This document shows positions 1 through 6,956 of a DNA stretch of 19,070 nt, in pieces. The first letter of the stretch is position 1. The number at the start of each line of letters is the position of its first letter. The notes under the pieces were generated by a model, which saw nothing but the letters and a program-made list of their open reading frames with translations, ran no database searches and was not told the DNA's origin. The position numbers and the translations under genes were made by a program. The stretch is from an uncultured Erysipelotrichaceae bacterium (GTDB lineage Bacteria > Bacillota_I > Bacilli_A > RFN20 > CAG-826), in assembly GCA_947303755.1 (NCBI GenBank), contig CAMYZF010000015.1, positions 1 to 19,070 on the forward strand. The letters are read 5' to 3'.

Positions 1-1150
1 TATCAACCCATTTTTGAGCGGCCATCGCTTGTGTTTCAACACAAAGATTAACTAAACCTTCAGTATCTTTTAAAACACCATCAGTAGAACCAATTACTTC
101 GTTTTTAACTGGCTCAAGATATTGATTGTAAATATTGTAGACTTTTTGAACTTCCGGATGATCAACCAAACCTTCGACGGCGTATGGCGCACTATTAACT
201 TCACAAACAACGCAATCGACAGCCTTGCTTGTTTTATTTAGCGATAATCTAGCGTGAGCAATTCCTTTACCCATATTTTTTGTTTCAAGATAAGGAATTT
301 CGCTAACTTTCTTTGATTCGCTGTTATGAGTGTGTCCGCCGAAAACAGCGTCAATTCCCGAAGCTTTTGTAATTCCGATGTTAGCCAAATCATTGATATC
401 TCTATGTGAAGACCAAACAACAACATCGCAGTGTTCATCGTTTTTAAGTCTTTGAGCTTCGGCGGTAACTATTGGCACCTCAGATCTAAATTCAAGACCT
501 GCAACAAGTGATTTCATAATAGATTTATTTGAATTATCGCCAAGGGTTCCAATAATGCCAACTTTATAACCATTTCTTTCAATGATCGTGGATGGTTTTA
601 AGAAATCTAATAATTGACCAGTTGCCTTATCGAAAACATTTGCGCCTAAGTAAGGAATCTTATAATCATTAACGGAAAGTTGAGAATTCTTTCTAAGCCA
701 GTCGATGCCCCAATCAAACTCATGGTTTCCAAGCGTCATTGCTTCAAAACCCATGATATTCATTCCATAGTTGACTAAATATCCATACGTAAGATTGGAT
801 TCGGCACTGCCTTGGAACATATCACCACTTGAAAGAACAATTGTACCTCCTGGATTGTTCGCTCTTTTTTTGGAGAAATAATCGGCCATCTTAGCTAAAC
901 CAATGGTTTTATCATCTACTGAGTAATTAACTGCACCATGGAAGTCGCTGACTTCATAGAAGTCGAAATAAACGTTTTCAGCATCTTCATTAATTACACC
1001 GCCAAGTGGATCTTTAGTTAATTCGCCAACAGCGATGTTATCGACATCTAATGCTGGAACGGAGTGATCAAAATCGATATCTCCTTTTTTACCACAACTA
1101 ATTAGAAGTGGAATCGTAACTAAGGAAATAATATATTTTCTTACTTTCAT
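1..1150 (-). CDS. 5'-nucleotidase/cyclic phosphodiesterase-family lipoprotein (UshA-like), C-terminus off window
   Basis: The reading frame is open from ATG at 1150 to the window edge (383 codons), so the C-terminal part is missing. The N-terminus is a lipoprotein signal: basic MKVRK, a hydrophobic stretch and lipobox L-I-S-C with Cys19, so the protein should be anchored on the outer face of the membrane. Calcineurin-like metallophosphatase motifs follow in order: SDFHG (about 68-72), SGDMFQGS (about 96-103), LGNHEFDWG (about 124-132) and GGHTHN (about 260). This order fits the UshA/YfkN group, which hydrolyses nucleotides or 2',3'-cyclic nucleotides outside the cell. The 5'-nucleotidase C-terminal substrate domain would lie beyond the edge. 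A good RBS (AGAGGT) precedes the ATG and the gene begins 17 bases after cysQ, so it is probably the operon's distal gene. Exact substrate is not determined. Confidence 0.9.
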   Translation of the reverse strand, partial: MKVRKYIISLVTIPLLISCGKKGDIDFDHSVPALDVDNIAVGELTKDPLGGVINEDAENVYFDFYEVSDFHGAVNYSVDDKTIGLAKMADYFSKKRANNPGGTIVLSSGDMFQGSAESNLTYGYLVNYGMNIMGFEAMTLGNHEFDWGIDWLRKNSQLSVNDYKIPYLGANVFDKATGQLLDFLKPSTIIERNGYKVGIIGTLGDNSNKSIMKSLVAGLEFRSEVPIVTAEAQRLKNDEHCDVVVWSSHRDINDLANIGITKASGIDAVFGGHTHNSESKKVSEIPYLETKNMGKGIAHARLSLNKTSKAVDCVVCEVNSAPYAVEGLVDHPEVQKVYNIYNQYLEPVKNEVIGSTDGVLKDTEGLVNLCVETQAMAAQKWVD

Positions 1151-1167
1151 AAATTTACCTCTATCTA

Positions 1168-1947
1168 TTAGATTAAGAAATTTTCTTTGCAATTGCAAAC
1201 AACATATCCACCGCGGTTATAAACATCTTCGCGGTTATAACGAATTGGGTTTCCATCAAATTTAAGGATTAAGCCACCAGCTTCTTCAACGATAGCCTGC
1301 ATCGCACAGGTATCCCATTCTTTAGTATTAGAAGAGAAGCGATAAGACATTTCAGCGTCACCTTTTGCGATTACACAACCTTTGATTGAAGCACCAACAA
1401 TTTTTTGATGTTTGATGCGGTCTAAATGTTTCTTTATCATCGCTTGTTCGTCTGCATTTGAGTGAAATCTAGACACTAGCGTTGTGATATCGTTTGTCTT
1501 AGAATTGCAATGAATTCTTTGAGTTTTACCGTCCTTAACGTAGAATGCTCCTTTGCCCTTTGAAGCATAATAAATCTCACCTGTAACAGGAATAATAATG
1601 ACGCCTAAAACTGTTTCGTGTTTATATGCTAAACCAATGTTAACTGTGTATTCACCACTATGAGCAACAAATTCTTTAGTGCCATCGATTGGATCGACAA
1701 TCCAAACATAGTCATTATTTAGCCTAGACTTATCATCAACAGATTCTTCGGTTAGTAAAGCGTAATGAGGAAAATGCTCATGTAAATATTCTCTAATTAT
1801 TTTATCTGCAGCCTTGTCAGCTTTAGTGACAGGCGAATTGTCTTCTTTAATTTCAACACCGAGTTCATTAGAGTTATAAATCTCTAAGATGGTGGGAATG
1901 GTTTTTTTAGCAGCTTCCAACGCTACTTCAAGTTCTTTTTCAAACAT
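1168..1947 (-). CDS. cysQ: 3'(2'),5'-bisphosphate nucleotidase, inositol monophosphatase superfamily (CysQ-like)
   Basis: This 259-residue protein has the metal-site motifs of the inositol monophosphatase fold: E67-E68 in LLTEES, DPIDGT at 85-90 (in WIVDPIDGTKEF, the CysQ form of the motif) and WDTCA at 211-215. CysQ removes the 3' phosphate of pAp (or PAPS) to give AMP. pAp arises in the cytoplasm when phosphopantetheine is moved from CoA to acyl carrier protein and in sulfate assimilation. The start codon overlaps the nrnA stop in a TAATG junction and has only a weak RBS, which suggests translational coupling. The upstream neighbour NrnA belongs to a family that also hydrolyses pAp. Inositol-phosphate or other sugar-phosphate specificity cannot be excluded, but the KEF after the DPIDGT motif favours CysQ. 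Confidence 0.85.
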   Translation of the reverse strand: MFEKELEVALEAAKKTIPTILEIYNSNELGVEIKEDNSPVTKADKAADKIIREYLHEHFPHYALLTEESVDDKSRLNNDYVWIVDPIDGTKEFVAHSGEYTVNIGLAYKHETVLGVIIIPVTGEIYYASKGKGAFYVKDGKTQRIHCNSKTNDITTLVSRFHSNADEQAMIKKHLDRIKHQKIVGASIKGCVIAKGDAEMSYRFSSNTKEWDTCAMQAIVEEAGGLILKFDGNPIRYNREDVYNRGGYVVCNCKENFLI

Positions 1948-2912
1948 TATTCAAAGTGACCTGTTTCAGCTAATTTATCCAAATCGGCAACGACTTGTTC
2001 ACATAGTGAGAAATCGTTTTGTTTTTCGAATCTTGCACCAGCAGCTTGTTTATGTCCGCCGCCACCATATTTAAGAGCAACTTTTTGGACATTAAGACCA
2101 GCTGATCTAAATTCAATTCGAATTTGTCCTTCTGGACTTCTAGTAAATAAACACCAGATTGGACAGCCAACAATATTTCCTAAGACGTTAACGTTTTTGG
2201 AGACTTGTTCATACTTAAGTCCGTATTGTTCGTAATCCGCTACATCCATAAAGCAATACACAACGTTGTGTTTTGTCTTTTTAAATTTAGTGACAACCAG
2301 GGCCTGGTATTTCACAAACGCTTCTTCGGATTGATAAAGAATTGAGAAGATTGATTTAGGCTCAATTCCTAATTCATAAAGCTTAGAAACGATGTAATGT
2401 GTCTTTGCATTTGTAGGAGCGTATCTAAATCTTCCAGAGTCAGTGCAAATACCTAAATACATTAGTTCTGCCGCTAATTTTGAGATTTTCCAATGATAGG
2501 CTAAAGCCATTTCAGCAATCATCTGAGCGCAGGCAATCGAGTCATTATCAACCCACTTAACTCCAATAAATGGTTTGCCTTCAATATGGTGATCGATCTT
2601 ACAAATTTGTTTAGCAAGTCTAATTCTTGGCTCACTAATTCTTTCGACTTCAGAACAGTCGCAAATAATTGCTAAGGATTCTTTGATTTTCTCATCGCTA
2701 ACTTCATCGTATTTAGTTAAACGATCATAAAGTTTTTCACTTCCAAAACCTAAGGCGTATACTTCTTTGCCTTTGAAGTTATCTTTTATAAGTTCACGTA
2801 ATGCTAAAGAAGATCCATAACAGTCTGGGTCTGGATTAATATGTCCATATAAGGTTATAACCTTATATTTCTTTATTAGTTTATAAATTTCTTTAATCGA
2901 TTTGTTGATCAT
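1947..2912 (-). CDS. nrnA: DHH/DHHA1 phosphoesterase, NrnA-type nanoRNase/pAp phosphatase
   Basis: The 321-residue protein shows the DHH-family motifs in order: H24-x3-D28-x-D30 with GSS (metal site I), D85 in ICDCSE (motif II), D108-H109-H110 (the DHH motif), GICTDSGRF (motif IV region) and the DHHA1 glycine motif GGGGHKQAAGA near 283-293. Length and motif order fit NrnA (YtqI) of Bacillus and the mycoplasma homologues, which degrade 2-5-nt RNA to mononucleotides and dephosphorylate pAp. It should act in the cytoplasm with Mn2+. It begins in a TAATG overlap with the rpoE stop and has a GAGGA RBS six bases upstream. A c-di-AMP/pApA hydrolase of the stand-alone DHH type is the main alternative. 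Confidence 0.88.
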   Translation of the reverse strand: MINKSIKEIYKLIKKYKVITLYGHINPDPDCYGSSLALRELIKDNFKGKEVYALGFGSEKLYDRLTKYDEVSDEKIKESLAIICDCSEVERISEPRIRLAKQICKIDHHIEGKPFIGVKWVDNDSIACAQMIAEMALAYHWKISKLAAELMYLGICTDSGRFRYAPTNAKTHYIVSKLYELGIEPKSIFSILYQSEEAFVKYQALVVTKFKKTKHNVVYCFMDVADYEQYGLKYEQVSKNVNVLGNIVGCPIWCLFTRSPEGQIRIEFRSAGLNVQKVALKYGGGGHKQAAGARFEKQNDFSLCEQVVADLDKLAETGHFE

Positions 2913-3322
2913 TAAAAATCCTCATCATCGTCTTCGGCATCTTTATTAGGAGTATCGAAGTCGAGATCATCGCTTTCTCGCTCATTATCATCTTCATCTT
3001 CTTCGCCTAATTCTTGACGGAGCAATTCTTTTTCTTCTTCATCTGCCTCATCATCGTCTTCTTCATCGTAATCAACATCCTTTTCATGAAGTTCGGAGAA
3101 AGAATGGCGATCAGATAAATCCCACATCTTATCAATTAAAGCAAAGCGAGAATCATCTGCGAGAGATGTATATAGTTTTGACATCTTAACTTTCATGGCG
3201 TCTTGATCTAATTCAAGACCGCTTAATTTAAGAGTCTTTTCAAATAATTCTTTAAATGTTAAAGGTTTCTTACTGCTACTTAAGACATCGTAAGCATATT
3301 CAATAAATGGTTTGTTTGACAT
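2912..3322 (-). CDS. rpoE: DNA-directed RNA polymerase delta subunit
   Basis: The 136-residue protein has two parts. Residues 1 to about 75 form a HARE-HTH domain (FIEYAYDVLSSSKKPLTFKEL, then a second helix pair and the typical FALIDKMWDLSD strand). From about 82 to the end the sequence is almost entirely Asp and Glu, the disordered acidic tail of delta. Delta is a Firmicutes-specific accessory subunit that displaces RNA and DNA from core polymerase, speeds recycling and makes promoters sensitive to the initiating NTP. The start is supported by an AAAGGA RBS eight bases upstream. It follows argS by 15 bases and overlaps nrnA by one base. In many Firmicutes rpoE sits before pyrG, so the argS-rpoE-nrnA order here differs from that arrangement. 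Confidence 0.93.
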   Translation of the reverse strand: MSNKPFIEYAYDVLSSSKKPLTFKELFEKTLKLSGLELDQDAMKVKMSKLYTSLADDSRFALIDKMWDLSDRHSFSELHEKDVDYDEEDDDEADEEEKELLRQELGEEDEDDNERESDDLDFDTPNKDAEDDDEDF

Positions 3323-3337
3323 AATGAAAATCCTTTC

Positions 3338-4963
3338 CTACATTTTATCTGGAGCAGACACTCCAAGAACGCTTAAAGCGTTTTTCATAACAATTTGACT
3401 GGCTTTCATTAAAGCAAGTCTTGAAGAAGTGACATCTAAATGGTCACGATCTATAACACGACATTCACTGTAGAAACCGTGAATAGCGGCTGCTAAAGAT
3501 TGGATGTACGTAGCTACCATGTGTGGGGCTCTTTTTGGAGCACTGATTTCAATAAGTTTTGGAAATTCGATTAAAAGTTTTAAAAGATCCATTTCTTTCT
3601 TCTCTTTTAATAAAGGTGCGTCTAGATCAATTTTGATGTCTTTAGCAGTTTCTAAAACTTTCGAAATACGTGCGTGAGCGTATTGAGCGTAATATACAGG
3701 ATTATTAGAAGATTGTTCACTCGCTAAATTAAGATCGAAGTCTAAATGAGAGGAAGCGGCACGAGAAACAAAGAAGTATCTAGTCGCATCAACACCGACT
3801 TCTTCACAGAGTTCTCTTAAAGAAACACCGGTTCCGGTACGCTTAGACATCTTAACTTCTTCACCGTCTTTAATTAGACGCACGACTTGAACAAGTTCAA
3901 CTTCTAAAACGTCTTTAGAATAACCTTGCATCATCAAAGCCGATTTCATACGGTTGATATAACCATGATGATCTGCTCCTAGAACGTCAATTAATTGGTC
4001 GTAGCCTCTACTTAATTTAATTAAGTGATAAGCGATATCTGGCATTAAATATGTAAATGAGCCATCTGATTTAATAACCGCTCTATCTTTATCGTCCAAG
4101 AAATCGGTTGTTCTTAAGAAGGTTGCGCCATCTTGAATATATGAATATTTAGAGAATTTGTTTTTCAACACATCTTCAACATGATGATCTTTTCTAACAT
4201 CTGTTTCAAAAGAATAAATATCAAACTTGGTTCTAAATAACTCTAAATCTTTTTCGATCTTTTTAAGTTCGGCTTTCATACCGTATTCGGTAAGATGGGC
4301 TAAACATTTAGCATCACCAACTTTGTAGTCCTTGCCAAATTCTTTATCATATTGCTTTGCAATATCAATAATGTCGTTTGCGTGATAAGAATCATCTGGA
4401 AGTTCAATCTTTTCTCCGTGTAATTGTCTTAAACGAATATCTAAAGATAAACCAAGGGTTCTGATTTGGTTACCAGCATTATTGACATAGAATTCGCGGG
4501 TAACATCATAGCCAGCAAATTCGTATAGTCTACAGATAGAATCACCAACAGCAGCACATCGAGCGTGGCCTAAATGCAAATCGCCTGTTGGATTAGCAGA
4601 AACGAATTCCACATTAATCTTTTTGTGCTTATCTTCACCGTGACCATACTTATCGCCTTCTAAAATAATCTTTTTAACGATGGAATTAATCGCATCGTTT
4701 TTGATAAAGAAGTTGATAAAACCAGGACCAGCAATTTCGATGTGGTCGATCTCAGACATATCAAGATTGCCTTTTAAGAAGTTCGCTAATTCGATTGGTT
4801 TCTTACCTAATCTTGAAGCATATTTTAAAGCAACGTTAGTCGCGTAATCTCCATGTTCAGGTGAACGGGAGTTTTCAATAACGATGTCTTGCTCGCTTAA
4901 AGAAACATTAAGTTTCTTAAATGCGTCAATTATCTTATTTTTTAGACTATTTTCAATACTCAT
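3338..4963 (-). CDS. argS: Arginine-tRNA ligase (class I)
   Basis: The 541-residue product has the normal length and layout of ArgRS: the N-terminal additional domain with the SPEHGDYATNVA element, a class I HIGH box in the form HLGH (in NPTGDLHLGHARCA), a KMSK box (VKMSKRTGTG), and a C-terminal DALR anticodon-binding domain (from about 420). It charges tRNA-Arg in the cytoplasm. The ATG at 4963 fits the family N-terminus. It has no Shine-Dalgarno sequence; instead a near-consensus promoter ends eight bases before the ATG, so the mRNA may be leaderless (see the promoter entry). The stop is TAG, one of two non-TAA stops in the window. The gene heads the argS-rpoE-nrnA-cysQ-nucleotidase run. 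Confidence 0.97.
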   Translation of the reverse strand: MSIENSLKNKIIDAFKKLNVSLSEQDIVIENSRSPEHGDYATNVALKYASRLGKKPIELANFLKGNLDMSEIDHIEIAGPGFINFFIKNDAINSIVKKIILEGDKYGHGEDKHKKINVEFVSANPTGDLHLGHARCAAVGDSICRLYEFAGYDVTREFYVNNAGNQIRTLGLSLDIRLRQLHGEKIELPDDSYHANDIIDIAKQYDKEFGKDYKVGDAKCLAHLTEYGMKAELKKIEKDLELFRTKFDIYSFETDVRKDHHVEDVLKNKFSKYSYIQDGATFLRTTDFLDDKDRAVIKSDGSFTYLMPDIAYHLIKLSRGYDQLIDVLGADHHGYINRMKSALMMQGYSKDVLEVELVQVVRLIKDGEEVKMSKRTGTGVSLRELCEEVGVDATRYFFVSRAASSHLDFDLNLASEQSSNNPVYYAQYAHARISKVLETAKDIKIDLDAPLLKEKKEMDLLKLLIEFPKLIEISAPKRAPHMVATYIQSLAAAIHGFYSECRVIDRDHLDVTSSRLALMKASQIVMKNALSVLGVSAPDKM

Positions 4964-4971
4964 AGCACATT

Positions 4972-5000
4972 ATTATACGTATATAGGTATATGCGTGCAA
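4972..5000 (-). promoter_or_regulatory. Sigma-A promoter for argS, predicting a leaderless transcript
   Basis: On the minus strand a -35 box TTGCAC (5000-4995, four of six consensus positions) is separated by exactly 17 bases from a perfect -10 box TATAAT (4977-4972). The -35 box starts two bases after the ispF stop codon. Only eight bases (AATGTGCT) lie between the -10 box and the argS ATG, so a start six to nine bases below the -10 box falls on or just before the ATG. No purine-rich RBS exists in that gap. Confidence 0.8.
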
Positions 5001-5002
5001 CC

Positions 5003-5479
5003 TTATTTTTGGATTAGCATTACAACGCATTGGGAACGAATCGCTTCGCCTTTACCAATTGCTCCTACTTTGTTAAACGACATTGCCTTGATAGAAACAT
5101 TATCGACACTGGTCTCTAATAGCGAGGCAATATTCTTTCGCATCTCTTCTCTAATTGGGGAGATTTTTACCACAGCAGAAGTGATTTGAATATCGATATT
5201 ATTCACGGCAAATCCCCGTTCTTTCATTAATTTGATGGTCTCTTTGACTAGGATAGAAGAAGCAATATCTTTGTATTTTGGATCACTGTCTGGGAAGTGG
5301 GTTCCAAGGTCTCCTAAAGCTAAAGCACCTAGGATAGATTCGGCAACTGTATGAAGCACAACATCGGCGTCACTATGACCAAATAAACCGACCTTAGAAG
5401 GAACGTTAATGCCTCCTAAAACCATCTTGCGGTTTTCAACAACTGGATGGATATCTTCACTAAAACCAATTCGATACAT
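5003..5479 (-). CDS. ispF: 2-C-methyl-D-erythritol 2,4-cyclodiphosphate synthase
   Basis: IspF makes 2-C-methyl-D-erythritol 2,4-cyclodiphosphate and CMP in the MEP isoprenoid pathway, as a trimer with zinc. ATG at 5479 (158 residues, the family's normal length) is chosen because AAGGAG sits six bases upstream and MYRIGF matches the family N-terminus; an upstream in-frame codon at 5518 would overlap ychF and add 13 unconserved residues. The zinc ligands D9, H11 and H43 are present, as are GHSDAD (34-39) and FPDSDP (62-67). The C-terminal active-site segment is unusual: where E. coli and Bacillus have ATTTEKLG, this protein has AMSFNKVG (132-139), losing the Thr-rich turn and the Mg2+-binding Glu. 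The fold is clear; activity is less certain. It follows ychF by ten bases. Confidence 0.92.
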   Translation of the reverse strand: MYRIGFSEDIHPVVENRKMVLGGINVPSKVGLFGHSDADVVLHTVAESILGALALGDLGTHFPDSDPKYKDIASSILVKETIKLMKERGFAVNNIDIQITSAVVKISPIREEMRKNIASLLETSVDNVSIKAMSFNKVGAIGKGEAIRSQCVVMLIQK

Positions 5480-5485
5480 ATTCTT

Positions 5486-5491
5486 CTCCTT
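5486..5491 (-). promoter_or_regulatory. Ribosome binding site that fixes the ispF start
   Basis: AAGGAG on the minus strand overlaps the ychF TAA stop and lies six bases before ATG 5479. This supports the MYRIGF start over the longer in-frame alternative and implies coupling of ispF to ychF translation. Confidence 0.85.
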
Positions 5492-6596
5492 ACACATTAA
5501 ATCTAAAGAAGACGACATCTCCGTCTTTCATTTCGTAAGTCTTACCTTCCATACGAAGTTTTCCGGCTTCTTTCAAAGCTTGTTCTGTTTTGTACTCATG
5601 AATGTCTTCATAGGAATAGATTTCCGCTTTAATAAAGCCTTTTTCAAAATCGCTATGGATGATGCCAGCACACTGAGGTGCTAACATGCCGTTTGTAAAT
5701 GTCCAGGCGCGGCATTCATCTTCACCAACTGTAAAGAAAGTGGATAAATTTAATAATTTATAAACAGTTTTTATAACTTTATCTAATCCAGATTCAGAAG
5801 CGCCTAAAGATTTCAAAAATTCCATTCTTTCTTCTAAAGGAAGAGAAGATAATTCATATTCAATTTCACAAGATATTGGAATGACTTGGGAATTCTCCGC
5901 TTTAGCGATCTCTTTAACAACATTTAAATATTTGCAGTTATCTAAATCCATATAATCAGCATCAGAAACGTTAGCGACATAGATAATTGGTTTCAAAGTT
6001 AAAAGATGGTAATTCTTAAAAGCGTATTCATAGTCTTCTTTCTTTAAAGAAAGTTTTCTGGCAGGTTCGCCTTGAGAAAGGATTTCTTGTAAAGGCACAA
6101 GAATCGACATTTCATAAATTGATTCTTTGTCTTTTTGAACTCTAGCTTTATTACCCACTGCGGCGATACGTTTTTCAACAGTCGCGAGGTCTGCCATCGC
6201 TAGTTCAAGATTAATAGTTTCAATATCGCGTCTAGGATCAACGCTTTCTTCAACGTGAATAATTTCATTAGAATCGAAGCAGCGGACAACTTCGACTATC
6301 GCGTCACATTCACGAATGTGACCTAAGAATTGGTTGCCTAAACCTTCACCTTTAGAGGCGCCTTTAACTAAGCCAGCGATGTCATAGAATTCAAAAGTCG
6401 CCGCAATCGTGCGTTTTGGATTAAATAATTTAGAGAGGAAATCTAATCTTTCATCAGGAACATTAACCACACCTGTATTTGGAGAAATTGTTGCAAACGG
6501 ATAGTTCGCAGCTTCGACATGCGAATTGGTAATCGCATTAAATAAGGTGGATTTGCCAACATTTGGTAGACCGACTATTCCTGCTTTAAGTGACAT
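5490..6596 (-). CDS. ychF: Redox/ribosome-associated OBG-family P-loop ATPase YchF
   Basis: YchF is a universally conserved TRAFAC-class NTPase that binds ATP better than GTP, associates with ribosomes and influences stress responses and translation. Visible motifs are the P-loop GLPNVGKST (9-17), the G2/G3 region with YPFATI and DIAGLVKGAS, then a coiled-coil insert in the middle. The C-terminal TGS-type domain carries the diagnostic VGEDECRAWTF and HSDFEKGFIKAE segments. Starting at ATG 6596 gives 368 residues, close to the E. coli length of 363. A TTG at 6608 is in frame but lies inside the RBS itself (GGAGG, five bases before ATG 6596), so it is rejected. The gene has its own promoter just below the csp terminator. 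Its usual neighbour DUF951 lies about 6.8 kb away. Confidence 0.96.
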   Translation of the reverse strand: MSLKAGIVGLPNVGKSTLFNAITNSHVEAANYPFATISPNTGVVNVPDERLDFLSKLFNPKRTIAATFEFYDIAGLVKGASKGEGLGNQFLGHIRECDAIVEVVRCFDSNEIIHVEESVDPRRDIETINLELAMADLATVEKRIAAVGNKARVQKDKESIYEMSILVPLQEILSQGEPARKLSLKKEDYEYAFKNYHLLTLKPIIYVANVSDADYMDLDNCKYLNVVKEIAKAENSQVIPISCEIEYELSSLPLEERMEFLKSLGASESGLDKVIKTVYKLLNLSTFFTVGEDECRAWTFTNGMLAPQCAGIIHSDFEKGFIKAEIYSYEDIHEYKTEQALKEAGKLRMEGKTYEMKDGDVVFFRFNV

Positions 6597-6601
6597 AACT
6601 T

Positions 6602-6606
6602 CCTCC
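6602..6606 (-). promoter_or_regulatory. Ribosome binding site that fixes the ychF start
   Basis: GGAGG on the minus strand, five bases before ATG 6596. It overlaps the in-frame TTG at 6608, which excludes that codon as the start. Confidence 0.85.
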
Positions 6607-6621
6607 AATAATTTTTACTAT

Positions 6622-6649
6622 ATTATAGTAGTTAATTTTTTTAAGTAAA
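6622..6649 (-). promoter_or_regulatory. Sigma-A promoter for ychF-ispF
   Basis: The minus strand has a perfect -10 box TATAAT (6627-6622) and, 16 bases upstream, TTTACT (6649-6644, four of six matches to the -35 consensus). The -35 box lies in the T-rich tail of the preceding terminator. The predicted start near 6615 leaves a leader of about 20 bases that holds the GGAGG site. The arrangement separates ychF-ispF transcription from csp. Confidence 0.7.
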
Positions 6650-6672
6650 GAAAAAAGCCTAGACAGGCTTTT
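6645..6672 (-). terminator. Intrinsic terminator of the csp (and M6 protease) transcript
   Basis: In the minus-strand RNA, AAAAGCCT (6672-6665) pairs with AGGCTTTT (6660-6653) around a four-base loop, giving an 8-bp stem, followed by a T-rich run (TTTCTTT within about 6655-6646). It lies 27 bases after the csp stop codon and just before the ychF promoter, where a transcript end is expected. Confidence 0.85.
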
Positions 6673-6698
6673 AAACAACGACATTAACTACCGAACGA

Positions 6699-6899
6699 CT
6701 AGTTTATTTTTTTAACGTTCGAGGCTCTTAGTCCTTTTTCAGTTTCTATTAAATCGAACTCAACTTCTGCACCGACTTCAATATCCTTGAAACCTTCCAT
6801 GACTAATTCCGAATAATGGAAGAACACGTCTTTATCATCACCGGCCTTGATAAATCCGAACCCTTTATTCTTGTTGAACCTAATAACTTTACCTTTCAT
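6699..6899 (-). CDS. csp: Cold-shock domain protein
   Basis: The 66-residue protein is a single cold-shock (OB-fold) domain. RNP1 is KGFGFI near residues 12-17 and RNP2 is VFFHYS near 25-30 (usual form VFVHF; the Phe/Tyr changes keep the aromatic face). Such proteins bind single-stranded RNA and DNA and act as RNA chaperones or antiterminators. The ATG at 6899 is supported by AAAGG six bases upstream. A 7-bp inverted repeat lies between the M6 protease stop and this gene, and an intrinsic terminator follows it. No convincing promoter is visible in the 57-base gap upstream, so the gene may be read from the protease transcript. The stop codon is TAG. Confidence 0.95.
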   Translation of the reverse strand: MKGKVIRFNKNKGFGFIKAGDDKDVFFHYSELVMEGFKDIEVGAEVEFDLIETEKGLRASNVKKIN

Positions 6900-6912
6900 A
6901 ATCGGCCTTTCT

Positions 6913-6928
6913 TAGTGACAAGTCACTA
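6913..6928 (-). repeat. Perfect 7-bp inverted repeat in the csp leader
   Basis: TAGTGAC, two bases, GTCACTA. In the minus-strand RNA it can fold to a stem closed by CUUG, ending about eight bases before the AAAGG RBS of csp. There is no T-run after it, so it is not a terminator. It may be an RNA control or stability element, or an operator. Confidence 0.55.
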
Positions 6929-6956
6929 TCGAAGCAAACATTCAAGGGTGAAGTAT

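Noticed and set aside
4884..5189. A 101-codon plus-strand open frame spanning the argS-ispF junction
   Set aside because: It is antisense to two real genes and runs across a strong minus-strand promoter; no domain is recognisable.
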